64,000 bases of DNA from Saccoglossus kowalevskii (GCF_000003605.2 NW_003136332.1:412847-476846), one strand, 5' to 3'. Positions 40,701 through 51,845 are shown, numbered from the stretch's first letter. The notes: a model not told the origin generated them from the sequence alone. Numbers and translations: made by a program.

Positions 40701-43700
40701 NNNNNNNNNNNNNNNNNNNNNNNNNNNNNNNNNNNNNNNNNNNNNNNNNNNNNNNNNNNNNNNNNNNNNNNNNNNNNNNNNNNNNNNNNNNNNNNNNNNN
40801 NNNNNNNNNNNNNNNNNNNNNNNNNNNNNNNNNNNNNNNNNNNNNNNNNNNNNNNNNNNNNNNNNNNNNNNNNNNNNNNNNNNNNNNNNNNNNNNNNNNN
40901 NNNNNNNNNNNNNNNNNNNNNNNNNNNNNNNNNNNNNNNNNNNNNNNNNNNNNNNNNNNNNNNNNNNNNNNNNNNNNNNNNNNNNNNNNNNNNNNNNNNN
41001 NNNNNNNNNNNNNNNNNNNNNNNNNNNNNNNNNNNNNNNNNNNNNNNNNNNNNNNNNNNNNNNNNNNNNNNNNNNNNNNNNNNNNNNNNNNNNNNNNNNN
41101 NNNNNNNNNNNNNNNNNNNNNNNNNNNNNNNNNNNNNNNNNNNNNNNNNNNNNNNNNNNNNNNNNNNNNNNNNNNNNNNNNNNNNNNNNNNNNNNNNNNN
41201 NNNNNNNNNNNNNNNNNNNNNNNNNNNNNNNNNNNNNNNNNNNNNNNNNNNNNNNNNNNNNNNNNNNNNNNNNNNNNNNNNNNNNNNNNNNNNNNNNNNN
41301 NNNNNNNNNNNNNNNNNNNNNNNNNNNNNNNNNNNNNNNNNNNNNNNNNNNNNNNNNNNNNNNNNNNNNNNNNNNACTATTTTTTTAAAACGCGTTGCTT
41401 GAATAAAACTGACCAGACACATTCAATTTACCAGACTATTAAACAACTAGGAAAAGTGAAAAAAATACTTCTTATCGCCAGCATAAATGCGTAATTATTT
41501 TTTTTACAGAAAAAGTAATTTTTCACCTTTGGTTGAGTAACGCGTCGTAGAATGCAGATACGGGCATGCAAAATACACTTGTGAAAAGCTTGAAGTCTGG
41601 CGATTCTAAAAATATATACTTTCCTGGGTCTATTTGTAGTCATTTAGTCACAATTAGAAGATGAAAACAAGTATGCAAATAATAGTCCCGCTACCTTAAA
41701 TAAATCAAGTATGAAGTATTCAGATTCCGACCCAAAAGATGATGATGATAAATTCTGTAAAGTTGCATATTCGCAATTTCTATTTACACCTGTAATGACC
41801 ATTCTAACATTTAAAACTATGCTGACCTGTTTCACTCATTTGTCAGAGAGAGCCTATGATTTCTGAAGTTGTTACACCCTGAATGAGACAGGAAAATCTA
41901 ACAGAAGGGTACATTAACTGTGAAATATGAGTACACTGAATGAATGAGTAAGCTCTGGTCATTTGAAGACATCCAAAGAGATTCAGCAGCAACCATGCAT
42001 GCGATTCACGTCCGTTTTACACAATAAAGGCACCAGTACAATAGGTAGGTTCATTTACCATAAGACTGCAACATGCTATTAGCAGTGGGCCTGACCTTTT
42101 TATTTTGTTAAGGTCCGTGTATAATGCTCTATTAAAAGCACATTTCTGATAGAAGTGCATATAAACCAAAAATAGTATCCGCTGTATACTAAATCATTAA
42201 ATTCATATATTTGACCATGGAAAACTCTCTGTATTCATGTGAGTACCTGCGCTACTGATAGAGCAAATACATGTACACGTATGGTGAGGGTGAAGCAACT
42301 TGCTAAAACATCCCAACAACAACACAGGTAGAGTGATCAATCATCAGTGACAATTTGATGATACAAATAATTGATATAACAATACTACATTAACAAATGA
42401 TAAAATGTTTTCTTATGATATAGTTCCTATCCTGACAATGTGTGTCTATATTTGTTTTCATGTGTGTCTGCCCGTTTTTCATTTTGAAATACATTTCATA
42501 GTTTGTTTTTGACTGTTTCTAGCATGACAATGCGCATTTGCACTTATCTTAGAAATTTTACAAATTCTGCAAGATAGGGGGAAAATCAGGGAATTTCGTA
42601 GCACTGCAATTATCAATTTACAGGATACTTCAAACAGGGATATCAATCACTTTTAGGAAATGTTTTAATGATTGAATCTGGTAAATTTATAGTAGCAAAC
42701 CTAATAAGGTAGGATACCAGTGATACATAGTGCAATAGTGCATTACAGAGTAGCAAACATTAAATACTTAGAATCTATTCCCAGGGTATTATAGTGACAC
42801 CTCCACATCGAACAATACTACGGTACATGTAATCATGTTCTTGAATATCGGTACACCAAGGAAAGTGCGTTTTATTTTGACTCAAATCAAAGCAATGTTT
42901 TCAATAATGAAAGTCATAATCAAAAGTACAATGAATAAAGTATTGCTACATTTTGTGAAAGACAAACATAATTCAACTATTCAAATGAAATGAGTGGATG
43001 AATTGAAACATTCCTATTGCATCTTGTAAATACCGATAATAGTAATGGATGAGACCAGGGATTGACAGACTATCCACCAGTCCTTTATTGGTAGATTTTA
43101 CGTATATGTGGTTGCAGTGAATGTCATTTGAAAACAAACATAATAGCTTTCACATAATATTCAAGCACATGTACATGTACATCAACTACTGGTACTATCA
43201 TATTTAATCTTAAATTCCAGGATAGTTTTTGAAAGGACCACTACAGCCTTGTTCACAACATGCTGACAAATGGAAGGCTAGATTGCTCTGTAAATATTCA
43301 GTGAATTATACCTGCTTTCTGTTTATACCTCCCAGTGGTTTATAATTAGATTCACGCCCTAGACACAGACCATTTGTCCACCATTAAAGTGCATTGTTTT
43401 AACCCTGAGAGACCTTGTTCTCATTTCAGAATGCTAGATTACACTGAGGTCACCATAGTCACCTGACTTCATTGGTTAGTCCAAAGACTTTGGTTAGTCT
43501 GAACAGACAAAATGCATTATTTTGCAAAAATTTGTATACTAGTACACAGTAAGAGTCAAATCTGTGTTTATATATGCACCAAATGGTTTATAATCATTTC
43601 TTCTTTGAATTAAGTTTGGTCACCTACCAATAATGTGCAAATACCATACTCTTGTTGATCCACAAAATACTGGAGCCAACATGACATCAACAGTGACATG

Positions 43701-46700
43701 CATTTTTTTTTATTTCATATATTTTATTTTTACTATTTCATCGTTTTGCAATTTGTAGCCATTTTTATTATGTACATCTTGAAGATGCTATATGAACGAA
43801 AAAACATAATTTTCAGTAATGTTGTTCAATACTCCATACTGTAGACCAAATCGGATTATGGTTTATCACAAACTAAAAATGGAACGTTTGCATGACACAG
43901 CAGTATTTATTAGATAAAAATTAAAATCACTAATACATGTATGCAGTGTTTGTTATTGTACACACCAAAACAACAAATTCACATGTATATTACAGAGTTC
44001 CATAGTTTCATCAAATGAATACTGAGATGAGTGCTACAATAACAGTGATTATTATGCATCATAGTCCAATGCATCTTTCAAAAACAACAAAACTAAAAAT
44101 GATACGTCCTTAAAAAAGAATTGGCAGTTTTAATCGGTTCTTATTTTTCTTTTTCGTACAGAAAAAATACAACAGAATAAAGCGGAACAAAAAAAGATAA
44201 AATATGGCAATTAAAAAATAAAAATATCTACATCAGATTTTAATCAGACTGCAGTTTGTCTTGTGACATGGTAATTAAAATGAATTTAGTATTCATTCAT
44301 TTGAATAAATATTATTGGTATTTTTTTGTATGGGAAATCACTGCATATAATCAACTGCTTGGCTCGTCATCATTTCCAGTCCAACAGAGTATGATATGTT
44401 GTTGATATGAATCATTGAATGTCATCAGTTCCACTCATGCAAACCAATGAGGAACTAGTTCACACCAATTTTAGTATGCAAATTTGGCTCAATGCATTAC
44501 ATACGTGATTATCATAGGTACATGTATAGGTATTGAATTAGTCAAAAATACAAAATGGAAACTTACATAGCTACATGTATATTAGTAAGGTTATAGCTAA
44601 GAAGACATGTACAAGTACTCGTAACTCCTCCCTCCCCCAATGATGGTAAAAGAGGAGAGATAAATGACCCAGGTGACAAGGTCAACATCTCTGTATCCAG
44701 GTTTTTACTATAATAACATTAAATATCTAGTTATGCATTCAGTTATTCTTACATTTGCATATAACAAAGACAATGCAGCTACTAAAAGAAGGTCAATTAA
44801 ATGCAGCATTCTAAAGTCTAAAGAACATAAAATAAAGTAAAATTAACAAAATATAACTTCCTGCAATATTCTAAAGACAACCCTGCGATTCTAGCACCTC
44901 AAGAAGATAAGAAATCAATCTATGAATCAGTGTTTATAGGCAGTCGCATAAAAAATTAAGCTTTCATTCAGTCCAAATACTGAACATTGTTTGCATTTTG
45001 CAAGCACATGAGTATATTTTTAGAAGTAGTACAATTCAAAAGCTCAAACGAATTTCAACAAATTTCCTTGCAAATTACAATAAATATCCAGTAAAAATAA
45101 TTAATATCAACACAAAGCATATGCTGGACATGTAAAACAAATTAACATACACATGTACGAGTACAAATGTACAGCACAGTGCTGTATTTTTATTCAGTGT
45201 TCTTTCAGCAATCCATCATTTTTCTAGACTTAAGAAATTTGCATGTTATAAATACTTAATCCCATTCACATGTCTACAACAGACACTTGCAAGCTTATAG
45301 CTCAGATACTGACAAGCAAAAAAATGCTGTTTTCGTATTCCACATGGTACTGGAAGATCACAAACAACACACCTTCAACGTAACCTGGAAGAACACCAAT
45401 CACAGCATTGTTTTCGTCAGAATACAGAAACTACAGTGGAAGATCTCAATTTATAGTGTCAAGCCAGGGGCTATAAAACTAAATCTATTTAGCAGCTTGT
45501 TTTAAAAATAACTACTAGTTTAAATTGCAACAGGATAGTCCCTGTGCTGATTATAAAGCTCGTTTGTCATCATAATATGGTTGTTCATTATCTGCGGAGA
45601 TGGGAATATAATCCATTGCCTGCAGCTAATTATGGTAAACATAAACGACTTAAAATAAGTCATAATTTCCTTGGACAATTCTGCATGAAATCCAGTGACA
45701 CAAGAAATTTATGATGAAGAACATACAGCTACACCAATTACATTAGTGCAATAAATAAATTAATATAGCAAAGCAATTAAATTATTAGATGGTATGATTT
45801 GGACAATGAAACATACACTTTAGCCCTCAGACAAACCAGTCTTACCAGTACCGGTATGACGTTCTTGAGTTACAATCTCGGAACTTATAAATCCAAAAAA
45901 ATGAACAGTTACCTTGAAACATTTTTTCAATATCTCTGTAAACTTTCCTCAAAAGAAAATCAGATCATGAAAGATGTTTTTTTTATCTATTGTGTGTACC
46001 GGTATATATTGTTAATGATTCATATGAGAAAAATTAAAATTAGGTAGGCATTCACAATTTTAGATCAATAATCAAAATGATTTATGCAAGAATAAAATGA
46101 ACTGTTTCATTAGCAAGTTTTGTCTATTAACATATGTTATACACATTTTTAAATGACTTACTGTAAATGCATTAATTATTCATTGGGTTATAATTTTGCT
46201 ATTTTTGCTGATAAGTAAAATCTGCTAAATTGAGCTATGTGAACAAGTAATATAACTATAAAACTTTCCTTGACAAATTTGTGAAATTGAAAACACAGTG
46301 CAACATACTTAATAGTCAAATTAAATGTTGGTAAAAAAAAAACAGTAATTTTTGCCTTGAAATTTGGGACCTTCAAAAATAGTTAAGTTCGAGACATGCA
46401 ACATAAAGCTATAGTGAAAGTATTGGTAAAAGTATGAAAACAATCTGCTTTGCATGATACACATTTTTCACAATTTATTCTATTCTAAGCCTTGTTTACA
46501 CATTTTAATTTTTAATATTTGGCGAAATATATTACACAAATATCAATGAGAAATTTATTACCGTTACACATGATTAGATGCAAATAATTTCTACCTATTT
46601 TTATCCAAATTCCATCAACGCCATGGTGACAGAAATGAATCTTATATTGCTGCATGTACAAATCTTAAGTGTGTCCTTTGACCTCTTTAGCCCTATCAAA

Positions 46701-49700
46701 TCCAGGCATCAAAAAAAGCGAAAAGAAATTACGCATTGATGCAAAGGAATTGAAACCCAAAAAAAACTAGATTAGAGGGATGAAATAAAAATTGGTAGGA
46801 TTACAATTTATGTCTTCAATAAGGGACCTTATAAGCAATGCAAACTATTACAACACTGCTACATTACACTCCCTGGGTAAGAATAGCTGTTATTCCTTGA
46901 GAGCAGCATGGTGCCAGGAAAAGTCAGATATAATCTCAACACAGCAGAGAACATGTAAACGTTTAGTGCTATTAACAACAGCTTTATACTATTACTAGAC
47001 TTGTATGGTATGGTATGGTATGGTATGGTATGACACAGTACCAGAAAATTCTCAAAATAATATTACGATAAAAACAATTCAAGTAAATATTACACACAAA
47101 CACACACACAAGACTTGATCTTTGGTACTCAGGGAAGCCATACAAAGTGTACATGTACATGGAAGCAGAACCACGTACATACAGATATGCAACACACTGG
47201 TCCCAGTGCATTGACCTCTGTATAATAAGTGAAATAACATTAAGAACACTGCTCCAGTTAGAAAGAAACTGATAGCGAACAAAGGTCAAGTCTCAGTTTA
47301 ACATTCTATCTACATAGATACGCCCTTCTATAAAACTTGTGTTTATTGTACATGATCTTCTCATGGCAAATCAACAGATATTCCCACACAAAGGTGCCCA
47401 TTAGATACCAGGGATACAACCAACCACAGACATACTCTAAACACACACCAACACACTTAATACACAAGACAATCGACCATTGACCAAAATAGGCATTTAC
47501 CTGCAATAACTAAAGCTTCATTAGGGCCAGAAATCTTGAAACAACAGCAATCGCAATTACAGCAATCACAGCTGCAACACATTGTGTACGAACACAGCCA
47601 CGATCAAAAAGAAACGAACATCACCTCACAACCCAACCACTTATAAAAATAATCTTTAACTTAAATGGTTAATAATTAACAGATTTTAAATTACAATGTA
47701 TGTTTAATAATTTACTTATATTGCATAATATTCATTTATTAATTTGCATACTCACTGCCTGGCAACTATTTCATGGCCAATAGCAATAGCAATGAACACA
47801 AACTCTTTGAGTGATTGAGCAAACAAAAAGAAATTACAAATGACATTTTTTTTTAATAATTGTGAAACTTAATACTATAATATAAAGTGTTATCATATCT
47901 AACAATCATGCATGTTACTGAGCTGATATGACATGTTTTTTTTTTCATTCTGTTCCCCTGCAGAAGATATATAGGGCATGAGGTGTACTATATTTAGCGC
48001 ACACATGACTAGTGTCACATGACTGTGAGTCAAAGAAGGTGTGTTGTTGGCATGGTTGGCAACCACGCTCAACATATTAAGGTCACAGTGTCCCTATTAT
48101 AATGTGGATACATGTGTACACAAAACACAGGGATTGTTTTAAATCAAAAAAGGCTACAGGAAGGGAGGGGGTATCAAAATCACTAACAGTAAGTAAGAAC
48201 ACCAGTCCAAAGACAGGTGAAAGTTTTTACACCAAGATTTTTTTAATTTTAAAAAAAATTGCAATTTCCCTAAAATAAAAGCAAAACGCCAATTAAAAAT
48301 AAATGAATTAAATTTCCAAGATATTGTTAAAACTAAAATAGCGAAAATGGAATGGGTCCACTCATTTCTGATGTTGGTAACAAGTATATGCAACATGACA
48401 CACACACGAATAAATACCAAAATGAACCTGCCAACAACATAATTTTATTTCATACATTTTATAAGAGGCAGATTTTCATGAAGTTTAGTCAGGGAAAATA
48501 ACCTGGAACTTTTTAGGGAGGAAGTTACATCTAGTTTTTGTTAAATTTAGTCCCTCTTCAATAGACTCAAATAAAAAATTTGAGCAGCAACAAATTTAAC
48601 ATATTACACATGGCATCAATGGTATAAACAAAATTGCTAAACACTATTCCACAAGATACAGATTTAGGGAGGTATCAATAATGTCTGTCACTTGCTGAAT
48701 AAGTCAAGACGTTTCATTTTTTACCTAAGAAAATCTATTTGCCCATTAATCAGTCAGTGCTGAAAATGTAAATCTGGACAATATTGGCGACATATTCATT
48801 TAAATCATTTATCATATTGTATTCATCAAAATACAATAATCATAGCTGTGAACAGTACAGCAGACTGTTCTTAACAATTGATATTTAAATATTTTATAAT
48901 TACATATTTCAAACGAAGGAGGCAAAAGTGATGATGGATTCACATCCTTCAAGCAATAGTACTTTTCCATGATTTCTAAATTATGGTTCAGCAAAATCAA
49001 TTACCTTAGCCCTATGAATCATTGGGAAATCTATCCACAATCACGAAAAATAAAATAGAATTTGTTACACTTTGTTCAGCAATTTATCAAAATCTAGGTC
49101 ATAGCATGAAGCCTTAAGAAGCTAAGACATGCGTCTCGATACAAACGATTAGTTTGCCTTGAACATTTTCTTTATTATTCATGCTTTCACATTGATTTCA
49201 TGAAGTTCATATAGAATGAGGCGAAATTTATCAAAAAATATGTACGTGACCTACTAGATCATTCAGTAGATGTAAACACGACTCGGTCAGCTCGTTTTAT
49301 AATAATGCGTCCCGTTCAAGAAAGAATGCGACATCTTTTACACGAGTCCTTTCCACACCCAACTGACTAAGCTAGTTATCGAGTTCTCGAAACGTATTTA
49401 AGATCACCACAAATGTGTTTTTTTAAAACAAACTTGCTAATCACTCTAATGAAATTAATAATTCTATTGTGTCACAGTGCATATTTTTATCTTTTTTTAA
49501 CCATTCAAAGAGAAATAAGCCGCGAATGTGACTTCACTATTAGAATGTGTCAACTGACTGATACGCCGTTCCGAGTAACGCTAAGATTGCATACATCCAA
49601 ACAAAAACGATCTGGGCAGCTATCAATGCTGGACACAGATATTTTTTTTTAATTTCCACCATCACATTAAACGCCCACTCATAATCTACCAACGTATACG

Positions 49701-49870
49701 TATGATAACTATGCGATCGTACTACGAAAAACACATTCACGCTTCTTCGCCAAGCCTGTCAACCATTAACTAAAATATGTTCAATTTTCAACTAAAATCC
49801 GAGGTCACGGAGGGCACTTACCAGATACCACCAGCGCCTCATTGGGACCGACTGTATGACAGTTCCCCAT
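25747..49870 (-). CDS. FLOT2: FLOT2 flotillin-2, complete, with three alternative first exons
   Basis: Flotillin-2 is a membrane-scaffold protein of the SPFH family that hetero-oligomerises with flotillin-1 on the inner face of plasma and endosomal membranes. Coding exons, in transcription order: one of 49822-49870, 47501-47582 or 39665-39713; then 32531-32827, 31506-31738, 30903-31022, 30052-30266, 28913-29096, 28481-28627, 25747-25779. All junctions keep frame. The product is 425 residues with the first or third start exon and 436 with the second; human FLOT2 has 428. GGWAWAW, TVTGVAQVKVMTE and YGDAAMMSLILEAMPK identify it as flotillin-2 rather than flotillin-1. It ends VLTKVPGARA. Introns carry several mobile elements. 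Confidence 0.97.
26517..28367 (-). mobile_element. Hairpin-ended tandem-core element, family 2, copy 2
   Basis: Reverse-oriented relative of 15649-16557. The hairpin end is at 28336-28366 (AGCTCCGC/GCGGAGCT outer stem, TCGAC-TTT-GTCGA inner stem on the minus strand). Next to it is the GTCCGTCGTCGTCCG segment, then a longer array of 157-bp units (for example GAGAGAGGTCCACATGTAGT at 26743 and 26900), broken by the gap 26961-27546. The far end at 26539-26550 (AGCTCCGCTGTT) is the subterminal inverted repeat, followed outward by CTATCTCAGCCGATAGGCTG on the minus strand. It lies in the last FLOT2 intron. Confidence 0.8.
26961..27546. other. Assembly gap (586 N)
   Basis: Run of N inside the 157-bp tandem array. 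True length is unknown. Confidence 0.99.
28481..31022 (-). CDS. FLOT2: FLOT2 exons: flotillin coiled-coil region
   Basis: Exons 30903-31022, 30052-30266, 28913-29096 and 28481-28627 encode residues ~194-415, the alpha-helical flotillin region that drives oligomerisation. Glu-Ala repeats are clear (PAEAES, SAEAERI, KAEAERM). Conserved blocks are QKQMMDVKFDADTKVADSA, AELAYELQAAKVKQKI, EEIEIEVVERRKLI, KELIATVRRPAEAE, YGDAAMMSLILEAMPK and DEIVLLGGENKTTSEV, closely matching human FLOT2. Every junction is a good GT-AG pair and the phases agree. Confidence 0.96.
30556..30640 (+). repeat. Fragment of the family-2 element core
   Basis: GGGTAAAAAATGATATTTTT and the following CATTTGCTTTGATATT match the 157-bp unit at 15649-16557 in the same orientation. 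It is roughly one half-unit without element ends, lying in the FLOT2 intron between exons 30903-31022 and 30052-30266. Confidence 0.6.
31506..32827 (-). CDS. FLOT2: FLOT2 exons: SPFH (PHB) domain
   Basis: Exons 32531-32827 (297 nt) and 31506-31738 (233 nt) encode residues ~17-193, the SPFH domain that binds membranes. Seen are GGCCGANSKKTVIGGWAWAW, LTLEVMTLNPLCE, GVPLTVTGVAQVKVMTE, CEQFLGKDLEQIQNVILQT, EGHLRAILG, then TLTVEAIFQDRDQFASLVRE, VAAPDVGRMGIEILSFTIKD and SLGKSQTAVVKRDADIGVAE. The cysteine pair in GGCC corresponds to palmitoylated cysteines of vertebrate FLOT2. It is shared by all three predicted isoforms because it lies in this common exon. Confidence 0.96.
38026..38184. mobile_element. 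TA-flanked MITE, CTGTAAAATCTG family, copy 1
   Basis: Termini are inverted (CTGTAAAATCTGTATTAAAA left; CCGTAAAATCTGTATTAGAA on the minus strand at the right), with TA on both sides. It shares internal sequence with 38491-38670 in opposite orientation (for example TAGAGCATCTACACATATGA). Size and TA target suggest a Tc1/mariner-derived MITE. Confidence 0.75.
38491..38670. mobile_element. TA-flanked MITE, CTGTAAAATCTG family, copy 2
   Basis: Ends are CCATAAAATCTGTATTAGAA (left) and CTGTAAAATCTGTATTTGAA (right, minus strand), with TA next to each end. Inverted and about 75-80 % similar by eye to the copy at 38026-38184, with a slightly longer interior. Confidence 0.75.
39665..39713 (-). CDS. FLOT2: FLOT2 alternative first exon 1c (MGNIQ form)
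   Basis: ATG at 39713 followed by MGNIQLSGPDEALVIS and one base of the next glycine, then a GTAAGAC donor. Length (49 nt) and exit phase (1) are identical to exon 1a, and GPDEALVIS aligns with GPNEALVVS. It would join exon 32531-32827 in frame. Gly2 is kept, but there is no cysteine and Leu6 stands where N-myristoyltransferase prefers a small residue, so lipid attachment by this exon looks weak. It lies ~6.8 kb upstream of exon 2. A separate promoter is inferred. Confidence 0.82.
40555..41696. mobile_element. TA-flanked element with AGGTAGCG termini, gap inside
   Basis: Left end AGGTAGCGAGACTATTATTT and right end (minus strand) AGGTAGCGGGACTATTATTT match over 22 bases with one difference; TA flanks both sides. 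About 1.1 kb, of which 40622-41375 is N, so any coding content is hidden. The AGGTAG start is shared with the element at 57227-57775. Confidence 0.8.
40622..41375. other. Assembly gap (754 N)
   Basis: Run of N inside the AGGTAGCG element. Apparent open frames here are artefacts. Confidence 0.99.
41697..47500 (-). other. FLOT2: FLOT2 intron, no coding feature seen
   Basis: AT-rich intronic sequence between start exons 1c and 1b. There are several short open frames but none with a recognised motif. A six-unit (GTATG) microsatellite lies at 47003-47032, and a degenerate CTGTAAA-type MITE end near 46161. Confidence 0.55.
47501..47582 (-). CDS. FLOT2: FLOT2 alternative first exon 1b (cysteine-rich form)
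   Basis: ATG at 47582. The first 14 residues are MCCSCDCCNCDCCC (nine cysteines), then FKIS and GPNEALVIA, plus one base of the following glycine, at a GTAAATG donor. It leaves in phase 1 like exons 1a and 1c and would join exon 32531-32827 in frame. Without Gly2 it cannot be N-myristoylated. The cysteines could be multiply palmitoylated or bind metal; both are inferences. A possible TATA box (TTTTTATAAG on the minus strand) lies about 60 nt upstream of the ATG. Confidence 0.82.
49822..49870 (-). CDS. FLOT2: FLOT2 first exon 1a (classical MGNC form)
   Basis: ATG at 49870; encodes MGNCHTVGPNEALVVS plus one base of the next glycine, with a GTAAGT donor. This N-terminus is identical to vertebrate FLOT2, in which Gly2 is myristoylated and Cys4 palmitoylated. 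Exon 2 is about 17 kb downstream at 32827. A GTCACGTGAC palindrome lies about 124 nt upstream of the ATG. Confidence 0.95.
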
Positions 49871-49993
49871 GCTTCGAAATTCCCGCTGAAAGCGATTGTC
49901 CGTGTGTAAAATTGGAAATAAAACCTGGAAATTGTTCGTTCCCCAATTCCAGGTCGATATACAGGGACAACAGAAATGGCCGACAGCAACAAG

Positions 49994-50003
49994 GTCACGT
50001 GAC
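49994..50003. promoter_or_regulatory. GTCACGTGAC E-box palindrome upstream of FLOT2 exon 1a
   Basis: A perfect 10-bp palindrome that equals the CLEAR consensus bound by TFEB/MITF-type bHLH-zip factors, and also fits USF or Myc sites. It is close to the start of the classical FLOT2 transcript. Function is inferred from position and motif only. Confidence 0.5.
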
Positions 50004-50551
50004 TAAGTGAAGGCTGACACAAAAAGGCAGGACTCTACCATTCTTCAAGGAGGGGAGCACTTTCACTTCACTGATAATATTGTTTTCAGTTAAAACAAAT
50101 CGGAAATCGTTCACTTTTTGACGGGAAATGATTATGTGGAGCACAATGTTAATTGCATTATGTCGATGCTCGTTACAATGTAGAGAATAAATTATTGTCG
50201 ATGAAATAACAATATACTGTTTGCATCTGACATTTTTGTCTCTCCTAACTGTGCGATAACTTGAAACACACATTGCGTTTTCATTATTTGCAATTAACTT
50301 TTGTGCTGCCGTGCAATCTGTTTTTTTTTTATTTTCACCTCCACTGATTGAATGTAACTTTTTTTCTGGAACTTTTGACATTTAATTTATGTTGTATGAA
50401 AGATCTTGCATGATTTTTAACCCAAAACGTGTTTAATTTATTCTGTTGTGTACAAACATATATTGAGCCGATTGTTATATATTATGTTTGAATTTATTTT
50501 CAAGAAATAACTTTAAACGTGATGAATTGTAAAAAAATGATTTCTCATTCC

Positions 50552-50571
50552 CGGGCCACCAGAGTGGCCCG
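50552..50571. repeat. Perfect 8-bp GC-rich hairpin
   Basis: CGGGCCAC pairs with GTGGCCCG around the loop CAGA. It stands out as GC-rich in an AT-rich stretch about 550 nt beyond the FLOT2 start. No target duplication seen. Meaning unknown. Confidence 0.7.
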
Positions 50572-51845
50572 ATAAAACTGGAAAAAAAAACGCTCATGAT
50601 GATGACCTAAACTGAAAATTAGTCAGAGAAATTGCTAGTAGACAATCAGTGCACACCAAGTTCCTTCGCATAATTTCTTATTTGAGAATGATGCTAGTGT
50701 GTAACTTGCAATTGAGTTATTTGGTTTTAGTCTACCCCAACTACGAGTGAAATATTTGCTTGTTGTGTACAATTAAACTGTCCCTGTTTTATATTATTCT
50801 GTGCAGATTTCTCGTCAAACCAAGCATTTGTTTAAAACATTCTCTCAGTGAAAAACACCTTGAGACAGAAACGTGATATTTTGCTGTCAATTCGATGTTC
50901 ACAGTCCGTAATATTAGAAATGAGTGAAATCAATGTTAGCTTGTACCGTGCGCCAAATATTGTATCATTTTTAAACGTTATCAGTTACCCGCTTAATATA
51001 TACTAGTACATCTAACCAGCTCTTGTGTGAGCGTTCACAACAATACAAATTAATTGACTGAACGGCACGGTTAAATTCACGATTTCCCATGTATTTCACC
51101 GACCAAAATAATTTTTCGTTAGTAGATTATGTTCCAAATGCCTCCAAAGAAAACCAACAAAAAACATACAGATTAAACCAAAGACACTAGAAAGGTGCTT
51201 TTGGTTATACCATGGGGGTAAAAGAAAAGTTAAAACTGCTCAAATTGACAACTTATTTTTAATATTCAGTGAGCGTGGTTTAGAGAAAACACGGTTGACA
51301 GGTTATTATTTTTCGGGCGTCAACCTTTTCACTTCGGCGCAGTTGTTTGACTCGGGCAATTCGATTAGAGCCTTTTTATGACGATTTGAGCAGTTCAGTA
51401 CCCGGCATCGGGTGCGCATGTTTTTGAGGTGCTATTTACATAGTCAGGTGGCGTACAAGTGATGATAAAATAAATGCGATTAATTTAACCGATATTTACT
51501 ATATGGTACATGTATTGGTATACATATATGGAAATATTTAACCAATGACCAAATATTCCGATTCCATGTTTTTAACTGTTTGAACTTTATGTGAGACCGT
51601 GACGGAAATACATGTATGGCAAAACGGCATACTTCAGTATATGAATCCCGAGGGGGCAATACATGGAACTTGCCTAATGGGGACGTGCCCCTGAAATGGG
51701 TCTAGTTTTTTTTTTTTTTGGGGGGGGGGGAATTTTAGATATCGGGCTTATTTATGGTCAAGAATAGAAGAGGGCGCACATTCCTCAGTGAAACTTATTT
51801 GAAATAAAAAGCGATGACAGAAAAGGTATTTTGGTATAAATATGG

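Noticed and set aside
40607-41494. Open frames of 260-290 codons over 40607-41494
   Set aside because: Almost entirely N; no sequence evidence. The same applies to frames over 11051-11699 and 26888-27568.
48990-49040. A possible fourth FLOT2 start exon (Pro-Asn followed by a GTAATT donor on the minus strand)
   Set aside because: The frame has stops directly after Pro-Asn, there is no upstream ATG, and the spacing to the donor does not match the other three exons.
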